From Angiostrongylus vasorum (Eukaryota; Nematoda; Chromadorea; Rhabditida; Metastrongylidae), in the NCBI GenBank assembly GCA_018806985.1, contig JADANN010000108.1, forward strand, positions 682,001 to 746,000: a stretch of DNA of 64,000 nucleotides. Direction: 5' to 3'. The notes beneath the pieces are model-generated. The model saw nothing but the letters and a program-made list of their open reading frames with translations. It did no database searches and was not told the origin of the DNA. Both the position numbers and the translations under genes were made by a program. Within the stretch, counting starts at the first letter, position 1; each line of letters begins with the position of its first letter. Positions 50,991-61,544 of the stretch are shown here, piece by piece.

Positions 50991-52569
50991 TTGCAGTGAT
51001 GCAGTAGTAAAGTAGACATATACACAAAGTATGAGCACTCACATAAAGCAAGCTGGCTTCGGTTACTCCATTACGCAGCGGTCATTGTTTTTCAAGGAAA
51101 GACTACCAAAGAGATCTGCGCACTTGTTTTCCGTCGTTCATTTTTCAGTCTACGAAACAATCAGTATGAAGGAACTATTAAAATACAATAACCATTGGGT
51201 TATTTTTAACCCATAACGGTCGGTGTGTAGATTCCGGTGTACATTTTTAGTTCAGTGGGTTCCAGAAACAAAACAGATTAAAGTAGGAAGGTGAGATAAG
51301 AAAAAAGCATTTTCTCCTTTTAATAATTTGAAAAGACCGCTTTTCGGAAAGTTCATCCGGGAGTTCAATTGGCTATTAACATGTTACTTCATTTTAATCG
51401 CTATAATGAATCATGGTCACTGTGTGGAATGCCAGGACTACGATTTTCTGGAGCCAACCCTTAGAAGTCATAAATCACATCGAGTTTCATGTAGCTATGC
51501 AAGAAATCAAATGTAAGGCTGAAAGCCGATCCGTTACTTATCACGTTGATTCACATGGAATCCTCTCAGCTTGCCTGGCCATCCCGTATTTAGAACTGCT
51601 AAAAGGAGGGCGAATTGATGCGGTGATCACTTGAAGCAAGTTATTGGTAGTGGAAATAGCCTTAAATTTTTTGTTAGAGACTCTTACATCAGATAAGAAG
51701 AGACTGTGAAAACGAGTAGGAGGTTGAAAAAACTTGGAATAATAAGCAGACCAAGACGACAATGGTAGACCAGATGCCATCTTGTTGCTTCTTTCATGAA
51801 GTCACTTTCCAGAAAGATCAAAAGTGCCGATAGACAGTTATGAGTGCACTTAGCTTCTCTGACGTCTTCTGATGACCACTTCATCCATGTGAAGGGTCGA
51901 TTCAATCGCATGCAAGGAAAAAAAGTCTCGTCATCATCCAAGGACTAAGAAGCAGATCATGTCTGGAAAGATCATTTTGTGCAGAATACTTTCATATATG
52001 GATGGAAAACTGAAGAGGACATGACGCATTACTGTTCGTCAAATGATTTTAAGCTGGGATTGCCTTTGTTCTTCAGCTATAATCGGACCAACAAAGTCGG
52101 AGTCCCTATCGAACTGGAATACAACTTACGTGGTACCTCCAAAAGACAAACCCTCAAATGCGTGGCCACACAACATCACAGATGAATTCTGAGAAGCAGA
52201 AAGCCACGAAATTCGTATTGACCATGAAGTGGGTGCTATTTAAAAAATCCTTTTCATTTACTATCAGAGCTGTCACACTCCACACGAACACAACGCTGTC
52301 ATCGACCCCTTAAAACGCTCATGGAAAAAGGGTGCGACACCACGACATCATGTGGCCAAGAGGCATATAGTTTGCTGAAGAATTGCTCGCAATCCTTCGC
52401 TTTACCGACGTCATTGTTTTTTATTTAAGAAATTTCAACGAAGCACAGATGAGGCTCAAAGAGTTCAATGAATCGAGAAAGGGACCGTGGAAAACTCGAA
52501 ATGCAACACAGAATAAATGGAATGGGAGATTTCTTTGATCACTGAAACCACATCCTGTTTATACATATG
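50991..52569. other. Probable decayed repeat DNA, no gene seen
   Basis: No exon recognised. A frame near 51980-52060 (FIYGWKTEEDMTHY) could be an endonuclease remnant of the LINE that follows, but this is weak. Confidence 0.3.
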
Positions 52570-53245
52570 GCTTTAAATGAACAACTTCAACGACATGAAA
52601 GGGTGGCTGTACAAAAGACGGTGAGCAGCTGTGGCGGCTTCTGAGCGTCTCAACAAAGTTACCCAGCAACTGACTAACAGCGTTCACTTTTCTGACTTAA
52701 CAGACCGCCACCACGAGAACTGCTTAATTATACATATGTGAACTGTGAGTTGGCATTCCAACTCGGTCACAGTGTTACGTACAACCCAAGAATCTATGAA
52801 CCATGTTATTTGAAACATGCTTCACAAACATCTAGTCGGACTACTTCAGCCTTTCAAAATAATACCTCTTCTTCGAAGACCATTTGAATAGATATCGAGA
52901 GCGAAAGATGAGCGAGGCCGGTCATGTGATAAGAGGACAGACGAGAATGGGGGAACGTTATGGCGCAGTCCCAAGAGCATTCACTGCTCTTCGATGGTGA
53001 CAGCGTATGAAATGGGCGAATATGCTTATGGCTGGAGCCAACTAGCTGTATATGCACCTGAGAATGGATTATGGATTTCGAAACGAAACTCATAAACCTC
53101 ACTATTGTCGGAACAGATCACGACCTTGAACAACGATCACGGAGCAGCGAAATGAATAGAAAGTATGCTTGGGTCCGGGCACCTGGTGATGACGGATGGA
53201 TCATCAACACATCCAAGAACGTAGAAACAACAATGTTTACAATAA
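52570..53245 (+). mobile_element. Decayed LINE 3' region, different RTE-like lineage
   Basis: A frame with one stop reads MNNFNDMKGWLYKRR-AAVAASERLNKVTQQLTN, matching the post-RT 'NMxNDLxxELxRRxRAAWxAF..I..VT.QLTD' region of RTE elements. AGHVIRGQTRMGERYGAVPR follows near 52920. It differs from the 23-26 kb RTE. Heavily mutated. Confidence 0.5.
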
Positions 53246-53565
53246 AAGTTAATGGGAGTTGTTTAAACACTCTTTCAGTTTTCCGTGATTGGGTTTATTG
53301 AGGTCCCTACGAGGTGCCATTTTTTTGCTATTTACTTGCGCATGAATTTATAGTAATTCAACTCAAGCAGTGTGAATAGACACAGCCAAGGAAACTATAC
53401 TCTACTAAGAAGAACAAAGTGGCTGCGAACTAACCCAGTTCTATCATGTCTTGTTTTCTCATCATAGTTTTTTTTCGCCACAACTTGTTCAATAAGCCTT
53501 GAACACCATTTTTTGGATCACTTTAGTTCAATGATTTCGCACAATAACCTGCCGTGAATATTCTA
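53246..53565. other. Intergenic, no gene seen
   Basis: About 320 bp of AT-rich DNA between the LINE relic and a family A copy. Confidence 0.35.
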
Positions 53566-53895
53566 ATAGCCACTAAATAAAAAAAGTAAACATTGTGATT
53601 TCGACTGCAGCCGCAGCTGAACTGGGTTCATTGCCAATGTGGACTCCCTAGATCAACTCTGTTGACGGGTTATTGCTGATGGCACTGGTAGAGAGAAAGC
53701 TAGCTGAGAGAAACGCACAGCAAGGGGACCTCGTGGTGCAATGCGTAGGAGTCCCCGGAAAGGGAAATCGTGGTTCGATCTGGCCCGGGGCCCAAGTTTT
53801 GCGAATATCTCAGCATCGTTGTGGTTGATTTCGCATAATACTCTATCGTGAAAATTGTAGTAGGCAGTAAATAAGAAACTAAACATTGTGTTCCA
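53566..53895 (+). repeat. Family A SINE-like repeat, dimeric, well preserved
   Basis: First head CTGAACTGGGTTCATTGCCAATG; second head GTGGTGCAATGCGTAGGAGTCC plus GTGGTTCGATCTGGCCCGG. Both ends show the shared GTAGGCAGTAAATAAxAAxTAAACATTGTG unit. Confidence 0.8.
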
Positions 53896-54374
53896 AAAAT
53901 GGTTTTCGAGTAATTATGCAACGAGTTGGGTTTGATGTTGTAAGAAATATCTATTGGATGAACTATTGGTTTGCCGAGTTTTCAACTTTCCAATCAGCGT
54001 AGAACTATGTAGAATACTAACTGCCTAGCAATGAACGATGTCTGGCATCTAACAGTGCAAAACAGCTTCTGACGTTAACCACTCTTACAAGTATAAAGAA
54101 TGTTGCTAATCCACCTCGTAGCGAGGAACTCTGTCTCTCTCAACTATTACACGTTCCACCAATACAACTTTTTGCTGCGACTTGGGAAAAAAGTACGCAA
54201 TTGATTTTGCGCTGTCAACCGCACAGCTTGACTAAGAAACATTGAAGAAAAATCGTTTACATTTGCTCAGCTCTCATTACCGAAGCTGTGGACGAGGCGA
54301 TCATACGTTCACGAAATACTCAGCACAGATAAGTTTATTATGACTCGCCACCTCATCGGTACCGGAGAGATGTT
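53896..54374. other. Intergenic, no gene seen
   Basis: Nothing recognised. Confidence 0.35.
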
Positions 54375-54625
54375 ATAAAGGATAAAGGATAAAGGATAAA
54401 GTGTTCTCCACTGATTAATCCCTTTAGCCACGTGCCATCCACTCGGTTCCATTTTTGCAGCGTAGAGCTGATTGAATGCATGATTGGCCTATATGACTAT
54501 ATAATGACTTGAAGGAGCTACCGATCTATCAAGTCAGTGTTTCAACACTTCTATACATGTTCGGTAACAATTCGCCGACACAGGAGGGATGGAAAGCTTG
54601 AATACCTCGATGTGAGAGACCGGAA
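54375..54625 (-). repeat. Family B SINE-like repeat
   Basis: It starts with three GGATAAA units (tail), then GATTGGCCTATATGACTATATAATGACTTG; the head is decayed. Confidence 0.65.
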
Positions 54626-55019
54626 TAACCACTTTTTTGTACTCTATATCTAATGTCAGCGCGACAAAGACCCCAGAAGCTCGGGTAAGGGTAAATCTAA
54701 GCCAAGAATCTCCATCATGGTCATGGAAACCTAGTTCATTTAATACAGAAAATTTAATTCTTATCCCAACTAGGCACTGATTGTCTTATCGTTGCGATCT
54801 TCCTCCGGCACAGCATTCACATGACTTTAGAAATCAGCTGGAAAAAAAGACAACGCTAAGTATAATGCGCACTGACTGTTCTCTCTATCTACGATGTCAG
54901 GTGCAAAAGCAAGTGATTAAAGGCGACGAGAAGTCAAAATTACGTTCCGATCACAGACAATAGCCCAAAACAATATGATATGCGATGAAGGTTGCTTCAT
55001 ACTTTTTATACACAACATT

Positions 55020-55385
55020 TCATGCCCTTCCAAAGTCGTAATTGCTCTCAACAACTGCCATACTATCACTTCCTTGTGGAAAATGAGCAAAACGGCAGAT
55101 ATGTACCCACTTAATAACTGAATTCATACTGTCACGTGAAGAATCCAGCACAAAAATGCCGGTGACGCATGTTTTGTTGGGCATTTGTATTTTGTCGATC
55201 ACACAGACCTTCGCGATATCCTTTCTTCCTGTGTAGTTATCCCTCGCCTTCAAGCTCCTCATCAAAAGAGGACCAGCACTATCGATTGAAAGCAACCAAC
55301 ATGTACATCTGATGAGGGCATATTAGATGCTGATTAACAAACAATGGTCCTTCCAATTTGTTTGCTGTAGTTATGCGCAAAGTTG
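55020..55385 (-). mobile_element. Pao/BEL LTR-retrotransposon integrase relic
   Basis: On the minus strand LSIDSAGPLLMRS, then (after an insertion) KVCVIDKIQMPNKTCVTGIF and a VESNYDFGRA end, follow the integrase pattern 'GxDxxGP...K.WV.IFTC..TRAIHLE...SDN.TNF'. The catalytic residues are eroded. No LTRs, gag or RT were seen nearby. Confidence 0.5.
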
Positions 55386-55494
55386 AACCCCAAGAATACC
55401 TCTTTGCCTCGTTGTGATGGTGAACCATTTAGGAGACGCCTATGGGTGTAATTTTAATCTTGGACTGTGCTCGACATTAAAAAAAAATTACAAT

Positions 55495-55738
55495 GCTAAC
55501 TTTATTTACTGGCTTTTATACCGATGGCACTGATCGATAGAAAACGTCACTGATGGTAGTGATCGATAGAAAACTCACTGGGAGACAAGTGAGACGAAGG
55601 ATCCGCATGGTGTGGTGGTGAACGCGTTACTCCCCGGAAAGGCCAGTAGCGCGGTCGTTCCCCACCGCAGATATCTGCGATCCGGAGTTCTGCAAATATC
55701 TCAGCATATTGTAGTTGTATTGCACATAAAAAAATGGT
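55495..55738 (+). repeat. Family A SINE-like repeat
   Basis: Second-module copy: GGATCCGCATGGTGTGGTGGTGAACGCGTTACTCCCCGGAAAGGCC and CTGCGATCCGGAGTTCTGCAAATATCTCAGC. Confidence 0.75.
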
Positions 55739-57754
55739 TTTTTGATGAAAGGAATGGGGGGTTCATGGAATGGGAGTTCACCATTGTTTCCACACCTCAT
55801 CTTCGAAAACATTAGAGGTTCCTGCTCCTTTTCTGGTAGCCTTCTAATTTCCTAAAATATTACGAAAAAAAGTTGAGAGCAGGAATCTCACAAAATAACA
55901 AGTCGCTTTTCGACGGAGGTTTTTCCTAATTTGATAGCAGTGAGAAGAAGTTGCACCGTTTTGTCAACCATTTGCGTTGTGCTGTAGATGTTATCTACAT
56001 CGTATAATTGATGCCCGTCAGTTATACATCGTACAACTGATGTTCCAATCCGTGTTAACGTTATGACAACTCAAGTAAACAGTTTGTTGACAATCGAAAA
56101 GCAGATTAAGCATCAAGGTGTAAAGATGTTCAGGCGTTCCTTTGTGTCATTGAAAATCTTACTAATATTCATCGATGATGACATTTTAGTAATATTTTCC
56201 TTAGTACAACATCTACATGTCCTTCCATTTATTCTGCGATCTTATACTTGTCTCAGCTTCATCTTAAGAAGGAGATGACGAGGATTCTCAATGTCAGCAA
56301 TGGCTGACCTCTTTTTAACCATAAAAGTCGAAATCAGATCATCAATTCTCTACACGACTTATCTCCTGTTTCACATGTAATTCATTAGCTGACATCGTGT
56401 AATTCACGAGGAAATCAGGTAACCTCATTATCCCCCTCCATATACTAGAGCTTCACACTGGACTTCGGTCGTCCAAGGTGTGCGAAAAGTAATACTGTTT
56501 TGGCAAGACACTTTTTTTAGTCCCCTTCAGAGTAGAATAACCCTTGTCGCTGGGTCAAGGCGGCACAGGTCGCAAGGTCTACTCCCTAGGCAATGCGTCG
56601 TACCTGGTAGCGTGCCTGGTGGCGTGCCTTACGGCCAGGAGTTGCCGTGTCTAGTAGCGTGCCCGATGGTTAAGATGGAATGCGAATGTGGGGCACGGAT
56701 GCGGGCGTTGTGGCAAGTTTCACTATACAATAGGTTACGTGCAGTCACGAGAAATGTTCTCTTTCGACTTATATCTTTGTTATGTAGATAGAGAATTCTC
56801 TATTTGGTAGAGAAATCCTCTATACTAGCTAGGATAGGCGTTAAACCATGGAAGGAGTGCGAAAAAGGAATTATTGGAAGAATTACAATCGATTTTATAC
56901 GAAAACCTTGACAGCCTCTTTGTACAAGGATACATTCTAGATACACAATTTGAATTTATATTCACGCTATCTACCTACGATTTTTTATTCAATTCAGTTC
57001 ACGCCATGCGCCTTTCTTTGGAAACATAGATTTCGTCCTAATATTAACACTTACAAGGAGCGCTGGCGTATTGGTGCTGAAGCCCTTCATCACGAGCGCG
57101 CTGCTGGTTTGACGCCGCAAGGAGCTCACTAAGCCTCTCATCGCTCCGTATTGGAGAAACTGGTAGCGGACTTGTCTGGGAATAGTTCACTGCAATCCAT
57201 CTGGGGAACGCTCCATCCCGATTATTTGAGAAGTGGAGAAAGGACTCGACTGTAGTGCAACGGCATTCATAAAGAAGACGGCAATCCTCAAGCAGCGTCC
57301 GAACACGTCCACACGTGAAAAGTTCGAAGACATTCGTGGACGATGTATGTGATAGGTTATGTGAAATAAACTAAATAAAACCAATTAGTTAGAGACTGAC
57401 GCATAAATCAGTATTGCTACTAATAGAGTGGATCTCAGGAGGATCGAAATTACCTCGAAGGAGTCCTCTAAGAATATCAGCCGACATGGATATCCATCTA
57501 TTCTAGTCATGTAGAATCAACTTCGTGGTTCGTAAGTCTGATCGAGTCAACAAGCGAATGCGATTAGCTCTCTGAATGGAGTTGGAAAACAATGTGATAA
57601 ATCGAGGAAGTGCTGCGACCCAAACGATTTTGAAGCTTGCTTATGTAACCATATAAGCATCTATAAGGTCTTCTCTACTTTGTGTTGCTTAAAAATCTCC
57701 ATAATTGAATGAAATTTCAGAAGAAATATCTGTCATTTACGGAAACACCGGTAA
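55739..57754. other. Intergenic, no gene seen
   Basis: 2 kb without a recognised exon. A weak family B remnant lies near 57120-57190 (GAAACTGGTAGCGGACTTGTCTGGGAA), and a GC-richer segment with a repeated GTAGCGTGCCxGGTGGCGTGCC motif near 56600-56680. Confidence 0.35.
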
Positions 57755-58030
57755 TAAAGGATAAAGTTCTCGGCGTTGATCAAGCTCTGAAGGATGCGCC
57801 ATGCATTCGACTTCATTAAATATCGTTGGAGGTGATTGAATGCATATCTGGCCTTTACAATGACTTGCAGTGGCCTACCGATGTATCGAGCCAGTGCTGC
57901 TATCCTCCCAGACAAGTCTGGTACCAATTTGTGGACTTCGCAGGGATGGAGGGCTTGGTGAGCCATGGGCGAAGAGATCGATTCACCGCGTGTCTCGCAG
58001 TGGCGCCTCCAACCACTACGCCACCCATGC
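57755..58030 (-). repeat. Family B SINE-like repeat
   Basis: Full reversed copy: GGATAAAGTTCTCGGCGTTGATC through AGATCGATTCACCGCGTGTCTCGCAGTGGCGCCTCCAACCACTACGCC. Confidence 0.8.
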
Positions 58031-58522
58031 CATTTTACCGATATGACAGTAAGTGAATATGACTGCTAGTGAATATCTTCATTTTATCGGCAACTTTCGT
58101 TCTCCATCAACAAAACATTCGCTATCGTTGAAGGAACAGTTCCTACCTATACTTTCCAAAGAAATTCCTAGTGGTTTCCAAACATTTCCCACTAATCGTA
58201 TTTGATGTGCAACATCTGTTCCGATAAAATTCCACTGAAGAAATGGAGGTGAATGGGAAATGAACATTTTTTCAGCTGTTATGTGACTTCATTTATAAAC
58301 CGTAAACAGCTGAATGGTGGTGTTTCGCTGCCATTTCCGGAAACGGTATGGGATAGTGCAAGGATATGAATCAGGGAGACACTGTGCAAATTTGTTAGTG
58401 ACATATCTCTTTGTCCGTGTCGGCTATGCCAAGTTCACCTGACGGCGATCTTTTACAGCAGCTGAATCAACACCGTCTTCACCAATATTACGGAATTTTC
58501 CAACAGTTTCCCGACCATTGTC
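58031..58522. other. Upstream of the Lustrin-domain gene
   Basis: No exon is required here. It probably contains the promoter of the 58.5-kb gene. No TATA or other element is claimed. Confidence 0.35.
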
Positions 58523-59505
58523 ATGTATTTCCCACTATTTTTCGGCCTTCTAGCAGGTAAGAATGAGAGTGTCACGGTATAGTTTCCTATTAAGATTCAT
58601 CCGATTCACCCTTGATAAGATGTACTGCAGAGTCTCACGCGACAACTCGAACTTGACTTCTGAATTTCTCGAACCTTCTAATAAAACAGTAATGAGTCGA
58701 TGCCTTTCATTATTTCAGTCGTAGCACCACATCCGTTTTTTTCAATGTTATGGATCATAGGATCCAGCACAATTTCTGCTGGGGGTAAATTACGAATATA
58801 TGCTTCCCAAAGTTTTTTTTCTAGTTTTATTCTGCTAAAAAAGCACACTCCTACCATATTTGTTCGCGATTTCTGCAAGAACATTTGTCCAAGGTAAAGT
58901 TTGAGGGGGGTTTTATCAAATAGAAAGCTTTTGAAAATTGAAGAAAAAAAGAAAACCTTGGAACTTAGCTCTACAGGGCCGAGTAACCCTCTTAGATTCA
59001 ACCTGTTCATCCTACACTTTTCGTTTTTCATCGTGTACAAGACCTATTAAGCCTATATTTCGTAGACATGTTCTTTGTGACGTCCTATGCAGTTCTGCAA
59101 TGCATTTTATCATGAATAAGTAAAGAACAGCTAAACAGAAAAAAAGAAGCAATTTGATGTGTTAATTTATAGAGCACAGATGAAAGGTAAGAAAAATTGG
59201 TAGCATGCGCTCATGTACTTCCAGTCGTTGCCGCTGAGTGTCCACCAGGACTCACACTACTTCTATCGACAAATCAGCGACCAGTCTCGTGTTCCCCACA
59301 GGATCTGTGCAGTTGTGACAACGAAAATCCGGGCTCCATCTGTCAGTATTCACGGGGGCAGAATCGATACGTCTGTTGTACAGGAGAAGCACCACGTAAG
59401 CTTTCTTGGTATTCTAAAAGTTGTTGCAGATCTATTAGTGGTCACTGCACCCGTAATAAGTACTATTACTACGGTTGTGTAAACTGTTTTTCGAAGTTGT
59501 TCTAG
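58523..59505 (+). CDS. Small secreted protein with one Lustrin-type Cys-rich domain
   Basis: Exon 1, 58523-58556, encodes MYFPLFFGLLA and splices at CAG|GTAAGA. Exon 2 starts at 59225 after TACTTCCAG. The joined start MYFPLFFGLLAVVAAECPPG is a clear signal peptide running into the domain. The domain has the Lustrin/EB spacing: CPPG, PVSCSPQDLCSC, GSICQYS, NRYVCCTG. Either exon 2 runs to TAG 59503-59505 (104 residues, Cys-rich tail) or it splices at CCAC|GTAAGC (59395) to 59430-59482 (85 residues). The second choice needs a 34-nt intron, so the first is preferred. An AATAAA at 59513-59518 follows. Proteins with this domain are extracellular matrix or secreted products in nematodes; the role of this one is unknown. 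Confidence 0.72.
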
Positions 59506-59512
59506 AGCTCTG

Positions 59513-59518
59513 AATAAA
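59513..59518 (+). terminator. Candidate polyadenylation signal of the Lustrin-domain gene
   Basis: AATAAA 8 bases past the longer-model stop. Confidence 0.5.
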
Positions 59519-59789
59519 TGGCGTGAATGATTGAGGACGGTTTAATAGGCCTCGTTTAATGGTCCTAGTCCTATAATGCCTTTAATATTACGATAGATAG
59601 AAGTTCTTTTTTTCTGCTCTATAAATCACTTAGTGCCAATGACAGTTATCCACTATACTATCGTAGACTTATGACTCATCAAAAGGAAGCACCTGTTCGA
59701 GGACGAATTGGGAGGTTACTTCTGTTTTCCTCGAGTTATCAGCTGAAATCATTTTTTTCGCAAACTCTGTATTATGTATCTAACAAAGC

Positions 59790-60110
59790 GTTCGGGGTCG
59801 ATCTATTCCGAGAGATAGGCCATGCATCCGACTTCTTCAAGCATCACTAAAAGTGATTAAACGCATATCTGGCTTATACAATGATTTACGGTTACCTCTC
59901 AATGTATCAAGTCAGTGATGCTATCTGCAAGACTAGTTTGCTACCAAAATACTGATCCAGGAGCGATTAAAGCCTTGATTTGCTCCGGGCTCCATCTGTC
60001 AGTACTCGCGAGGGCAAAATCGATATGTCTGTTGTACAGAAGAAGCACCACGTAGACTTTCATGTGTGTACTGCACGGCACCTCTAACCACTGAGTTACG
60101 CGCTCCACGT
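59790..60110 (-). repeat. Family B SINE-like repeat carrying a Lustrin-exon fragment
   Basis: Reversed family B copy (GATAGGCCATGCATCCGACTTC ... CTCTAACCACTGAGTTACGCGC) whose head region is replaced or interrupted at about 59987-60056 by a copy of 59328-59397 from the upstream gene. Confidence 0.7.
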
Positions 60111-60364
60111 TGCCTTTATTTCCCCATTTTAAGTTTTGAATTTCCAAGTCTAAGTCACTGAAAGATATTTCCTCATTGTGGATCTGACCCACCCGCGGAA
60201 AGCGACATAGCGTTATTGATTACATCTACAACAGTTCTGCACCTCGATATGATCAGTTGTCAAAGCATTGTTCAAGGAAGGAACTTAATCACGACATTCT
60301 AAGAATTACTGAATACCGAGCGATTAATGGGAAAGTGTAATCTCATGAAGTTCAACGAAACGAA

Positions 60365-60675
60365 TAACGGATGTATAACTTCAATGAGGCTGAGATATTT
60401 GCAAAAACTCTAAATCGCAGGTGCCTATGGTGGGGAACGAACGCGCTATTGTCCTTTCCGGTGAGTAACGCGTTCACCACCACACCATGCGGGTCCTTCG
60501 TTTCGCCTCTCTCTCAGCTAGTTCTATCGATCTTTTGCCGTCGGCAATCACCCGTCAACGTGATTGATCTGGGGAGCCCAAATCGGCATTGGACGCAGTT
60601 AAGCTGAGGCTATAGTTATAATCACAATTTTAACCTTTTTATTTACTGCCTACTCTTTTTAATGGCAGGGTATAT
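60365..60675 (-). repeat. Family A SINE-like repeat
   Basis: AACTTCAATGAGGCTGAGATATTTGC through CTTTTGCCGTCGGCAATCACCCGTCAACG to TTTATTTACTGCCTACTC. Confidence 0.8.
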
Positions 60676-61025
60676 TGCGTAATATAACTTCAATGAAGCT
60701 GAGATATTTGCAAAACTCTGGATCGCAGGTGCCTATGGTGGGGAACGAACGCGCTATTGTTCTTTGCGGGAAGTAACGCGTTCACCACCACACCATGCGG
60801 GTCCTTCGTTTCGCCTGTCAATCCCGTTGACGTGTGATCGCTGACGGCAAAGATCAATAGAACTAGCTGAGAGACAGGCGAAACGAAGGACCCGCATGGC
60901 GTGGTGGTGAACGCGTTACTTCCCGCAAAGAACAATAGCGTTCGTTCCCCACCATAGGCACCTGCGATCCAGAGTTTTGCAAATATCTCAGCTTCATTGA
61001 AGTTATATTTCTCAATATACCGTGC
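60676..61025. repeat. Palindromic family A copy (inverted repeat of about 140 bp arms)
   Basis: The left arm (about 60683-60820) and right arm (about 60883-61018) are near-perfect reverse complements around an asymmetric spacer of about 60 bp (AATCCCGTTGACGTGTGATC...). Both arms share the variant TTCTTTGCGGGAAGT that is absent from other copies. Confidence 0.85.
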
Positions 61026-61129
61026 CATTAAAAAAAAGTAAGCACTAAATAAAAAAGGGTAAAATTGTGAATAACGGATGGTTGCGTGGCAAAACCAGCA
61101 CCGACGGAGCTTTATAATGGAATCTTACT

Positions 61130-61375
61130 TACTTACTTGATGCTTGAATGGCTCGTCCTCACTAGTTGTGCGGGCGCCAGCATAATCTCCATTTTTCGGA
61201 GATTTTCTGGCTAAGCCATTGTGGTTCCCTGGATTCCCGAATTCAGCGTGACCAAAGTCTGCCCAAGTCTTCACCACCACAGGCAGTCGCAGCCCTTGTG
61301 GATCAGAGGGAGATTTGCCACCATGCAACTTTGATACCAGGACGGTGGTGGATCCTGGTATTGGTGATAATGGAA
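61130..61375 (-). repeat. Family C dispersed repeat
   Basis: Reversed copy: GTTGTGCGGGCGCCAGCATAATCTCC, TTGTGGTTCCCTGGATTCCC, TTGTGGATCAGAGGGAGATTTGCC. Confidence 0.7.
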
Positions 61376-61544
61376 TCTTCTCTCTGAAAATGACAGCTGC
61401 TCCAATGCTCAGCTGTTTACCTTTCAGAACCAGATAAGATTAAAACATCGCTTGTTTTCACCATTATAACACTTACTAATTATTATGGTAAGTTTAAATG
61501 CTGCAACATCGCACATTCTGGGGCGTAAGGACATAAAGTCGATG

